DNA from: CAXMST01 sp032122625
Lineage (GTDB): Bacteria > Actinomycetota > Thermoleophilia > Solirubrobacterales > 70-9
Direction: 5' to 3'
Assembly (NCBI GenBank): GCA_032122625.1
Contig: JAQBGG010000073.1
Coordinates: forward strand, 1-31,152
Length of the DNA stretch: 31,152 bases
The notes beneath the pieces were generated by a model that was not told the origin of the DNA, did no database searches, and saw only the letters and a program-made list of their open reading frames with translations. Shown here piece after piece: positions 20,823-27,819 of the stretch (positions are counted from its first letter, which is position 1; each line of letters starts with the position of its first letter). The translations under genes and the position numbers were made by a program.

Positions 20823-22031
20823 CTAGCTGCGGGCGAGGATTCGCCGGGCTGCATCGCGGCCGCTGCGCAGGGCTCCCTCCATCAGACCGGAGAACTCACC
20901 GGCGGTGTGCTCACCGGCAAACTCGATCCGCCCCCCTGCGGCCGGGGCCCGGATCAGCCCGGTGAGCTCGGCTCCGGGGGAGACGGAATAGGCGGCGCCG
21001 ACCCAGGGGTCGTCGTTCCAGGTCGATAGGACCACCCCGTCGGTTTGCAGCTCCAGTTCGGGACGGAGCGCCTGGAGCGAGCGCAGCCAGCTCTCGGGGC
21101 CGTGCTCGACCTGGAGCCGGCGCAGCGCCTCGGCCGAGCCGGCGAAGGCACTGACGACAGGCTGCGGGCGGTCGCCGGCGCCGGTTGCCGTCCAGCTCCA
21201 GTAGCGCTCCGGCACGGACATCACGGCCCGCGGCTGCGGCGCGGAGGCGAGCGGGACGAAGAGCTTCGCCGCCTCGCCGTAGCGGAGCGACGCCAGAGCC
21301 TTCGCCTGGGCGGCAGCCAACGGTGGGTCGAAGCCGATCGCGTCCAGAACCGTCGCCGGCACCGCGACGACGACCTCGGTGGCCTCCAGGTGGCGCTCGC
21401 CGGCGCTGACCCGAACGCATCCGCCGTCGAGGGCGATCCGCTCAACAGCGGCGTTGAGCTCGATCCGGCCGGCGCCGATCCGTTCAGCCAGCGCCAGCGC
21501 GAGCGCCTGGTTTCCGCCGGCGATGCCCGGGGAGGGAAGATCATCGACATGGGCGACCCCGAGCAGGTCGCCCGCCGGCACGAGCGCCGCGGAAGTCGCG
21601 ACCGATATCTCGGCTCGGGCGAGGATGTACTCGCGGGCTCCGGCTGGGATCGGCAAAGCAGCCAGGAAGTCCCCGGCCGGGCGTCCGGCGGCTTCCGGCT
21701 CGGCCGCAAGGGAGCTCTCTACCGTCGCCAGTGCCGCGTCCAGTTGATCCTGCTCGACAGGCGGACCCCCGCGTGGCTCGCGGCGTCCGTAACGGACCCC
21801 CTTGTCCCAAAGTCCGAGCCCCAGATCGGCCGCGCGCTCGCGGATGTAGGTGTTCGAGGGGAGGATGAACTCGGCGCCCATCTCGATCACCGCCCCGTTC
21901 TCGAGGGTCCGCGACCAGACCCTGCCGCCGACCCGGTCGCGAGCTTCGAGCACGGTCACCTTGCGCCCGGCTTCGAGCAGCGTGGCGGCAGCGTTCAAAC
22001 CGGCCAGACCCGCTCCGACGACGATCACCAT
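20823..22031 (-). CDS. FAD-dependent amine oxidase (flavin monoamine oxidase family)
   Basis: The 402-aa product starts at once with the FAD motif MVIVVGAGLAGLNAA, followed by LEARDRVGGRVWS (the GG-motif), and ends with the C-terminal FAD contact IEFAGEHTAGEFSGLMEGAL, typical of monoamine oxidases and related putrescine/polyamine oxidases. Middle motifs include GGNQALALALAERIG and VVVAVPATVLDAIGFDPPL. There is no signal peptide, so it is cytoplasmic. It oxidises a primary or secondary amine to an imine with O2; the substrate is not predictable. The ATG at 22031 is seven nt after TACTCT with no ribosome-binding site. It is divergent from a YhaM-like gene (166 bp between starts). Confidence 0.9.
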   Translation of the reverse strand: MVIVVGAGLAGLNAAATLLEAGRKVTVLEARDRVGGRVWSRTLENGAVIEMGAEFILPSNTYIRERAADLGLGLWDKGVRYGRREPRGGPPVEQDQLDAALATVESSLAAEPEAAGRPAGDFLAALPIPAGAREYILARAEISVATSAALVPAGDLLGVAHVDDLPSPGIAGGNQALALALAERIGAGRIELNAAVERIALDGGCVRVSAGERHLEATEVVVAVPATVLDAIGFDPPLAAAQAKALASLRYGEAAKLFVPLASAPQPRAVMSVPERYWSWTATGAGDRPQPVVSAFAGSAEALRRLQVEHGPESWLRSLQALRPELELQTDGVVLSTWNDDPWVGAAYSVSPGAELTGLIRAPAAGGRIEFAGEHTAGEFSGLMEGALRSGRDAARRILARS

Positions 22032-22038
22032 CGACCGC

Positions 22039-22044
22039 AGAGTA
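22039..22044 (-). promoter_or_regulatory. -10 element of amine oxidase gene
   Basis: TACTCT on the - strand, 7 nt (GCGGTCG) before the ATG; no Shine-Dalgarno sequence, leaderless type. Confidence 0.5.
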
Positions 22045-22181
22045 CGCCGACGCCCGCTTGCAGGGGTTGTCAGATCGGGCGCCGTGCGGACGACCCGTCG
22101 AGTAGATGAAAGCCGCGCTCGACAGGCATTCAGCGCCCCGATTGACCTTCGCCGCGTCTCGGCGCCGTCCGCCCCGGCTTC

Positions 22182-22187
22182 TATTTT
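22182..22187 (+). promoter_or_regulatory. -10 element of OB-HD protein gene
   Basis: TATTTT, 10 nt before the ATG at 22198, in an AT-rich island (CTATTTTGATTG) unusual for this window; no ribosome-binding site. Confidence 0.5.
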
Positions 22188-22197
22188 GATTGACCCA

Positions 22198-23208
22198 ATG
22201 GAGGAGCAGCCACAGCTCGGGCAGGAACCAACGGCGCCAGGGCCGTGCGCCCACCAGGAGCTCTGCACGCTCACCGACGGCGAGCGGATTGACGGCGTCT
22301 ACGTGGTCCGCGACCGCAGCCGCAGGCCGACCAAGAAGGGTGGCGAGTGGCTCGCGCTGAAGCTCTCGGACCGCTCCGGCTCAGTCGCCGCCAAGTCCTG
22401 GGACGAGGTGCCTGAGCGCTTCGAGCTGACCGAGCCCGGGGCGATCATCCGTCTCCAGGGCCGGTTCGAGTCGAGTCCTCAGTGGGGCGACGCGGTGATC
22501 GTCGAGGGGCTGCGCCCGGCCCGCGACGGCGAGTACGAGGCAGCAAACCTGCTCGAGGTCTCGCCGGTCCCGCTGGAGCGCCTCGAAACCGATCTCAACG
22601 CCCTGCTGGAGACGATCCAGACATCAAGCCTGCGCCGTCTACTCGACTGCTTCTTCACTCCGGGGACGCCGATCTGGGAGCGCTTTCGCGACGCCCCCGC
22701 GGCGAAGCACTACCACCAGGCGTACCGCCACGGACTGCTTGAGCATGCGCTCTCGGTCGCCCAGAGCGTCAGTGCCGCGGCCTCCTTCTTCCCGGGGATC
22801 GATCGTGACGTCGCCGTCACGGGGGCGTTGCTGCACGACATCGGCAAACTCGAGGCCTACAACGACGATCCCCTGGCGATCGACATGACAGACCTCGGCC
22901 GGCTGCAGGGCGAGATCCCGCTCGGCTACTACCGCGTCCGCAGTGAGATCGAGTCGATCGAGGGCTTCGATCCCGACCTCGCCCAGTCGGTCCTGCACAT
23001 CATCCTCAGCCACCACGGATCGCTCGAGCACGGCTCCCCGGTCGTCCCCGCCACCCGCGAGGCGACGCTTGTTCACATGATGGACAACCTGGGCGGCAAG
23101 CTCGGCAGCTTCGACCGCATCGAGCGCACGCTTGCCGACGGCCAGGCCTGGTCCGGCTTCGACCGCGGCATCGACACCGCCGCCTACTTCCGCGCTCGCG
23201 CGGCGTAG
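22198..23208 (+). CDS. YhaM-like 3'-5' exoribonuclease (OB fold + HD domain)
   Basis: The 336-aa product combines an N-terminal OB fold (residues about 20-115: IDGVYVVRDRSRRPTKKGG, LALKLSDRSGSVAAKSWD, IIRLQGRFES) with a C-terminal HD hydrolase domain (about 155-320). The metal ligands are visible as YRHGLLEHALSVA, LLHDIGK (His213-Asp214), ILSHHGSLEHG and the late Asp in MMDNLGG. This order is that of B. subtilis YhaM, a 3'-5' exoribonuclease that trims short RNA ends. The N-terminal 20 residues hold a Cys pair (GPCAHQELC) that might bind metal, not seen in the YhaM core. It is monocistronic, ending at a strong bidirectional hairpin. Confidence 0.88.
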   Translation: MEEQPQLGQEPTAPGPCAHQELCTLTDGERIDGVYVVRDRSRRPTKKGGEWLALKLSDRSGSVAAKSWDEVPERFELTEPGAIIRLQGRFESSPQWGDAVIVEGLRPARDGEYEAANLLEVSPVPLERLETDLNALLETIQTSSLRRLLDCFFTPGTPIWERFRDAPAAKHYHQAYRHGLLEHALSVAQSVSAAASFFPGIDRDVAVTGALLHDIGKLEAYNDDPLAIDMTDLGRLQGEIPLGYYRVRSEIESIEGFDPDLAQSVLHIILSHHGSLEHGSPVVPATREATLVHMMDNLGGKLGSFDRIERTLADGQAWSGFDRGIDTAAYFRARAA

Positions 23209-23233
23209 AGCGCTTCCGCTTGCTCAACCGCTA

Positions 23234-23274
23234 CCGGCGAGCTGCCCCGCCGGCCGTGATGGCGCGCGGCCGGC
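23234..23274. terminator. Double hairpin between convergent genes
   Basis: CCGGCG (23234-23239) pairs with CGCCGG (23248-23253); alternatively GCCGGCCG (23249-23256) pairs with CGGCCGGC (23267-23274) as an 8-bp stem. The two stems share bases and exclude each other. Lying between the YhaM-like gene and the convergent glycoside hydrolase, they can stop transcription from both sides. No U-tract. Confidence 0.5.
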
Positions 23275-24336
23275 TCATCGCGCCACCCGCCTGAACACCT
23301 TCCAGGCCCGTTTGGCGCGCCCATCGGCATCGAAGAGTCCGACGAAGCTGCAGAAGATGCAGGCGTCGATGTCGGCGGGGACGTCTCGCCATGCGTACCA
23401 GAGCACGGCCGTGATTCGCCAGTCGCGCCTCTTGCGGGCGAACATCCGGTAGGCGGTCTTCAGGCGCCTGGCCTGCTCGGCCTGGGTGCCGCTGACGGGA
23501 TGTCGCTTCGGCCCCGACGAGCCCCAGCCGACCTCGGCGATCAGCAGTGGCGGGCGCCGGCCCGTCGCCGCCTTGGCGGTACGACTGAACTTGGCGACCT
23601 GGAGCCGGCTCTCCCGAACGCTGCCGGCGTAGGGGTTGAGCGAGATCTGGTTGAAGTCCGGCTCGAGTCCAAGCTTCGCGTAGCGGTCGTAGAGCCGTTT
23701 CAGGTACTTCGGCGGCGGCACCCCGTTGCTCGCCGGTGAGAGGCCGGCGGCGATCAACTCCGCGCCGGGGTCCCGCTCCCTGATCGCCAGCGCCGAGAGT
23801 CTCAGCAGCCTCATGTAGCCGCTCGCGCTGGGAGTCGAGTTGCCCCAGAACGAGGGCAGGTTCGGCTCGTTCCAGATCTGCCAGCTGCGCAGCGGAACGT
23901 ACTCAGGGTCGGCCGTGGCCAGCTCGCCGCCGGGACCGTAACGATCGACCGCCTCGCCGAGAAAGCTCTGCCATCCGAGCTCCGCATCCGGCGATCCCAA
24001 CGGCGGCGTGCGCGGCTCGCCGAGCCACTGGGGCAATCCGTAGAGGACCGGCAGCGGTACGGCGCCGGCTGACTCGATCGCCTCGATCTGGTCATCCACG
24101 AACTGCCAGTCGTAGGAGCCGGCCAGCCGCTCGACCCCCTGCCAGGGGATCAGGAAGCGCACGGTGCCGACGCCGCCCCTGCGCATCCGCGCTGCTTCGG
24201 CCTCGCTGAGCGAGCCGAACTGGGTGACAACCCCGTAGAACTCGGCCGGCGGCCGGGCGCTCGCCTGGGCAGGGGCAATCAGCAGGGCGCTGAGCCCGGC
24301 GCAGATGATTCCCGCAAGCACCCTTCCCACTCGCAA
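23275..24336 (-). CDS. Secreted clan-A glycoside hydrolase
   Basis: The 353-aa precursor has a signal peptide (basic RVGR start, hydrophobic residues 6-21, cleavage likely after AQASA at 27). The mature chain is a (beta/alpha)8 hydrolase with the acid/base Glu157 in WQIWNEPNLP and the probable nucleophile Glu268 in LLIAEVGWGSSG, as in GH5/GH39-type retaining enzymes; IPWQGVERLAGSYDWQ and YGLPQWLG fit strands 2-3. It should cleave a beta-glycosidic bond outside the membrane, but the exact family and substrate cannot be fixed. The start is a TTG with AGGAG five nt upstream (24342-24346); a GTG two codons later lacks good spacing. It follows the small membrane protein gene by 60 bp on the same strand. 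Confidence 0.85.
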   Translation of the reverse strand: MRVGRVLAGIICAGLSALLIAPAQASARPPAEFYGVVTQFGSLSEAEAARMRRGGVGTVRFLIPWQGVERLAGSYDWQFVDDQIEAIESAGAVPLPVLYGLPQWLGEPRTPPLGSPDAELGWQSFLGEAVDRYGPGGELATADPEYVPLRSWQIWNEPNLPSFWGNSTPSASGYMRLLRLSALAIRERDPGAELIAAGLSPASNGVPPPKYLKRLYDRYAKLGLEPDFNQISLNPYAGSVRESRLQVAKFSRTAKAATGRRPPLLIAEVGWGSSGPKRHPVSGTQAEQARRLKTAYRMFARKRRDWRITAVLWYAWRDVPADIDACIFCSFVGLFDADGRAKRAWKVFRRVAR

Positions 24337-24396
24337 CGTGTCTCCTTCCTCGCCGGCCCGCTCAGTTAAGCAGGGTCAGGCGTCGGAGAGCGGGTT

Positions 24397-24759
24397 CTAG
24401 CCGAGGAATCGCTGCTGACAGTTGACGATCGCGCCGACGTCACCATTGGCGCGGTCGATGCACCGCAGGAGCCGCTTGGTCTTCTTGTCCGGTGCGTTCT
24501 TGATCGCCGTGCCGAGGTCGATGTTGCCGATCGTGCCCTTGATCGAGTCGGTGTCCTCGATGTTGACGTCGTCGAGACCGGCGGACTGCAACGACCGGTT
24601 GATCGCGTCTTCGAACCCGCCCGCGGAGTCGAAGGCGCGATTGACTGTGGTCTCAGTCGTATTCAGTACCGGCTTGACGATCAGCAGGTAGGTGGCGCCG
24701 AGGATTGCCACCGTGACGACGAGGCGAATCAGGCTGCGAACGGCGGACTCGGCCAGCAT
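24397..24759 (-). CDS. Small single-pass membrane protein of unknown function (120 aa)
   Basis: I do not recognise this family. Residues about 8-32 form one membrane helix (VRSLIRLVVTVAILGATYLL). The remaining about 85 residues follow a T/N-rich linker and are probably extracytoplasmic, with a helix-prone centre and two cysteines 14 residues apart (RCIDRANGDVGAIVNC) that could form a disulfide. The ATG is eight nt after TAGATT, a leaderless-type promoter. The gene is divergent from the PafBC regulator (116 bp between starts) and upstream of the secreted glycoside hydrolase. Confidence 0.75.
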   Translation of the reverse strand: MLAESAVRSLIRLVVTVAILGATYLLIVKPVLNTTETTVNRAFDSAGGFEDAINRSLQSAGLDDVNIEDTDSIKGTIGNIDLGTAIKNAPDKKTKRLLRCIDRANGDVGAIVNCQQRFLG

Positions 24760-24767
24760 CAATTCGC

Positions 24768-24773
24768 AATCTA
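24768..24773 (-). promoter_or_regulatory. -10 element of small membrane protein gene
   Basis: TAGATT on the - strand, 8 nt before the ATG at 24759; no Shine-Dalgarno sequence. Confidence 0.5.
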
Positions 24774-24862
24774 CTGCCTCCGGGCGTCACGAAACCGTCA
24801 GGCAAGGGCGCAAACTCCGCATTTCCTGGGTGCTCCCCGCACGCCGGCCCGCGGACCGCATC

Positions 24863-24868
24863 TATCCT
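24863..24868 (+). promoter_or_regulatory. -10 element of pafBC
   Basis: TATCCT, 7 nt (GCGTGCC) before the GTG at 24876; no ribosome-binding site and no -35 seen. Confidence 0.55.
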
Positions 24869-24875
24869 GCGTGCC

Positions 24876-26930
24876 GTGGCAAAGGACACCGAGAAGTTGA
24901 TCCGCCAGCTTTCGCTGATCTCGTTTCTGATGGCCAACCGCCGACCGGTCTCGGCTCTGGAGATCAAGCAGGAGGTGGAGGGCTACTCGTCGATGAACGA
25001 GGATGCTTTCGCGCGCCGTTTCTACGCCGATCGGGCCGAGCTCGAGAGCCTCGGGATCGCGCTCAAGGTCGACCGTCCCAGCGAGGGCTTCCTCGAGTCC
25101 GAGCTTTACGCGCTGCCGCCCGAGAACTACTACCTGCCGGCGATCAAGTTCATCGACGGTGAGCTGGCCGCGCTGGGCACGGCGTTGACCCTGCTCGACG
25201 GACAGTTCGCCTACGCCGAGCCGTTGCGTCTGGCGCTGCAGCAGGTCTCCTGGGGCCGGCGCAGTCCGCTCAGCAACGGCAATGGGGATTCAGCCCCGAT
25301 CGAGATGGCGATGACCGCCTCCGCCGGAGGTCGCGAGCTCTCCCAGCGGCTGGCGAAGATCGAGACAGCGATCTCCCGCCGGAAGACGATCGAGTTCAGC
25401 TATTACACGATGGAGCGCGACGCGACGGCTGACCGCAGGGTTGATCCCTACCACCTCGTCTTCCGCTCCGGCCAGTTCTATTTGATCGGCCACTCGCACG
25501 AGCGGAACGCGGTCCGCGTCTTTCGCCTTTCGCGGATCCAGGGAAAGGTCAGCTACGCGACCAAGGCCGAGCACGACTTCACCCCTCCTGATGAGTTCGA
25601 TCGTCGCGACTACGCCTCGCGGGCCGATTGGCAGATGGGTTCGACGACGGGCCGGGCAAAGATCTTCCTCAGTGACCGGGTCGACTGGCTGGTCGAGCGT
25701 GACTACGGCGATTACGGTGAGATGCGCCCGGCTGTCAAGGCCGACGGCGCGCCGGGCAGGGGCTCGATCTTCGAGACCGACTTCTCGTCATCCCGGCAGT
25801 TGGTCGCCTGGATGCTCGGCTGGCGCCACAACGCTGTGGTGCTCGACCCGCCGGAGCTGGTCACCGAGCTCGAGGAGCGCCGCGACGTTCTGCGGGACCG
25901 GCACGCCGAGGGATTCGCGACCGCCAATCCGGTCGCCCGCCCGGCCGTGCAGGAGGCCGAGCGTCGCAGTCGCTCCAACGGCAAGTCCGAGACCGTGATC
26001 CGCCCGGAGCGCTTCGCCCGCCTCGTCACCCTCGCCGGGATGCTGATCGAATCGGCGCGAAACGAGCGCCGCCTGCTCACCGCTGAGGTCTGTCGGGAGT
26101 TGGGGATCAGCGAGAAGGAGTTGCGTGGGGATATCGACGTGCTCAACGTCGTCAACTTCGGTGGCGGCACCTACGTGCTCTACGCGGAGATCGTCGGCAG
26201 CGAGATCGACGTCGACCCCGAGGCCTACGGGGACAGTTTCGCCCGCCCCGCACGGCTGCTACCGCTGGAGGCAAAGGCGCTGATCGCCGCGATCGACTTC
26301 TTCGGCGACCACCTGCCGCAGGCTGGTCTCGACACCGCGCGAGACAAGATTGTCGAGGCCCTCGGTCACGATCCCTCCGAGGAGGGCCTGCAGATCACGA
26401 TCGAGCGCGACGCACCGGAGATCGTCAGCGCCGTCAACGACGCGATCAAACAGCGGCAGGTGCTGAAGATCAACTACTACAAGGAGAACGAGGACCAGTT
26501 CACCTCGCGGGAGATCGAGCCGTACCGCCTCGCCCGCGGTCCCGGCGGCTGGTACGTCGGCTGTCGCGATCGCAAGCGTGACGCGGTCCGCCACTTCCGC
26601 CTCGACCGGACCAAGCAGGCAGAGCCCACCGGCGAGAGCTTCGAGCGCAGTGAGGACGTCGAAGCCCAGCTCGGCACCCAGCACTGGCTCAGCGAGGGTG
26701 AGGTGACCGACGCCCGCATCTCCAGCGTCTGGGTCTCACCCGAGCGGGCCCGCTGGGTTCGAGAGGAGCGCACGGTCGTCGAGGAGCTGGCCGACGACGC
26801 GCTGGTCATCGAGATGCCGTTCGCGGGCACCTCCTGGCTCGTGCGGGAGGTACTCAAAGGCGCCGGCGACATGGTCGTGCTGGAACCCGCGGATGCGCGT
26901 GAGGCGGTCCTCGCCGCCGTCAGCGAGTAG
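24876..26930 (+). CDS. pafBC: Fused PafB-PafC WYL-domain transcription regulator
   Basis: The 684-aa product is two regulators joined head to tail. Unit 1 has a winged helix (residues about 5-70), a WYL domain (about 160-235) with FYL at 201-203 in RSGQFYLIGHSHERNAVRVF, and a WCX domain to about 335. A linker rich in Arg/Glu follows. Unit 2 repeats the order: winged helix (about 375-440), WYL domain with WYV at 559-561 in GPGGWYVGCRD and FRLDR, and a final WCX domain. In mycobacteria separate pafB and pafC form a heterodimer that activates the LexA-independent DNA damage response; fused versions are known in other actinobacteria. It starts at a GTG seven nt after TATCCT. The MBL gene follows by 13 nt, probably in one operon. 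The proteasome accessory ligase gene pafA is not in the window. Confidence 0.9.
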   Translation: MAKDTEKLIRQLSLISFLMANRRPVSALEIKQEVEGYSSMNEDAFARRFYADRAELESLGIALKVDRPSEGFLESELYALPPENYYLPAIKFIDGELAALGTALTLLDGQFAYAEPLRLALQQVSWGRRSPLSNGNGDSAPIEMAMTASAGGRELSQRLAKIETAISRRKTIEFSYYTMERDATADRRVDPYHLVFRSGQFYLIGHSHERNAVRVFRLSRIQGKVSYATKAEHDFTPPDEFDRRDYASRADWQMGSTTGRAKIFLSDRVDWLVERDYGDYGEMRPAVKADGAPGRGSIFETDFSSSRQLVAWMLGWRHNAVVLDPPELVTELEERRDVLRDRHAEGFATANPVARPAVQEAERRSRSNGKSETVIRPERFARLVTLAGMLIESARNERRLLTAEVCRELGISEKELRGDIDVLNVVNFGGGTYVLYAEIVGSEIDVDPEAYGDSFARPARLLPLEAKALIAAIDFFGDHLPQAGLDTARDKIVEALGHDPSEEGLQITIERDAPEIVSAVNDAIKQRQVLKINYYKENEDQFTSREIEPYRLARGPGGWYVGCRDRKRDAVRHFRLDRTKQAEPTGESFERSEDVEAQLGTQHWLSEGEVTDARISSVWVSPERARWVREERTVVEELADDALVIEMPFAGTSWLVREVLKGAGDMVVLEPADAREAVLAAVSE

Positions 26931-26943
26931 CGCCGCCCTACCG

Positions 26944-27765
26944 ATGCCGGCCCAGGCCGATCCAGCTCCCGGCCACCCTGAGATCGTCAGGATCGTCGCC
27001 CCGAACCCGGGACCGATGACGCTGGAGGGGACCAACACCTACGTCGTCGGTCGCGATCCTGCCTGGGTGATCGATCCGGGACCGGCCGATGCGAACCACA
27101 TCGCGGCGGTTCGGGCGGAAGCCGAGGCCCGCGGGGGGGTCGGCGCGGTGCTCCTCACCCACGCCCACCTGGACCACAGCGAAGGAGCGCAGCTGCTCGG
27201 GGCCGAGGTGATCTGGGGAAACTCGCAGGGGGTTGACGAGGGGGCGGCGCTGGCGGCCGCGATGAAGAAGAAAGCGATCAAGAAGGTCCGTGGCAGCGTC
27301 CCCAGGCCCGACTCCGAGGCGGGTCCGTTCCGTGTCGTCTCGACGCCCGGTCACGCCGGCGATCATGTCGTCTTCGTCCTCGGCGATGTCTGCTTCTGCG
27401 GGGATCTCGTGCTCGGACAGGGCTCCTCGATCGTCCCGCCGCAGGCCGGGGGCGGGTCCTTGGCCGATTACATGCGCTCGCTCGATTGCCTGGAGGAGCT
27501 CGGCGCCAAGCTCCTCTGCCCGGGCCACGGCCCCTGGATCACCGACCCGGTCGCCAAGATCGCCGAGTATCGGGAGCACCGGCTCGACCGCGAACGCAGG
27601 CTGGTCGCGGCGCTCGAAGCGGGGGAGCGCTCCCGGGAACGGCTGCTCGCCGCGGTCTGGGACGACGTTCCGCCGGCAATGCGCGACGCGGCAGCTCTCG
27701 CGATGCGCGCCCATCTGGAGAAGCTGGCCGGCGAGGGCGTCAATCTGCTCGAGGTCGAGGACTGA
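26944..27765 (+). CDS. MBL-fold metallo-hydrolase, LACTB2-like
   Basis: The 273-aa product has the metallo-beta-lactamase metal motif THAHLDHSEG (His73, His75, Asp77, His78), the second-metal residues in STPGHAGDHVVF and GDLVLG, and CPGHGPWI near residue 198. The C-terminal 60 residues (RRLVAALEAGERSRERLLAA) form the winged helix typical of LACTB2-type enzymes; human LACTB2 is a single-strand RNA endonuclease, but bacterial homologues are mostly untested. The ATG 13 nt after pafBC fits translational reinitiation; there is no strong ribosome-binding site. A frame extending upstream overlaps the pafBC end and is not used. Confidence 0.88.
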   Translation: MPAQADPAPGHPEIVRIVAPNPGPMTLEGTNTYVVGRDPAWVIDPGPADANHIAAVRAEAEARGGVGAVLLTHAHLDHSEGAQLLGAEVIWGNSQGVDEGAALAAAMKKKAIKKVRGSVPRPDSEAGPFRVVSTPGHAGDHVVFVLGDVCFCGDLVLGQGSSIVPPQAGGGSLADYMRSLDCLEELGAKLLCPGHGPWITDPVAKIAEYREHRLDRERRLVAALEAGERSRERLLAAVWDDVPPAMRDAAALAMRAHLEKLAGEGVNLLEVED

Positions 27766-27805
27766 CATCTCCGTTGAACAGCATCTGTCGGTGAGCCGTA
27801 GCCCC

Positions 27806-27811
27806 GATAAT
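27806..27811 (+). promoter_or_regulatory. -10 element of penicillin acylase gene
   Basis: GATAAT, one mismatch from TATAAT, 8 nt before the ATG at 27820. Upstream, CTGTCGGTG (27785-27793) resembles the -35 part of PafBC-dependent promoters but the spacing differs. Confidence 0.5.
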
Positions 27812-27819
27812 CAGAGTTG

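Noticed and set aside
22066..22088. TTGTCAG as a PafBC promoter element between the amine oxidase and YhaM-like genes
   Set aside because: Only seven of nine positions match and no TANNNT follows at the required distance.
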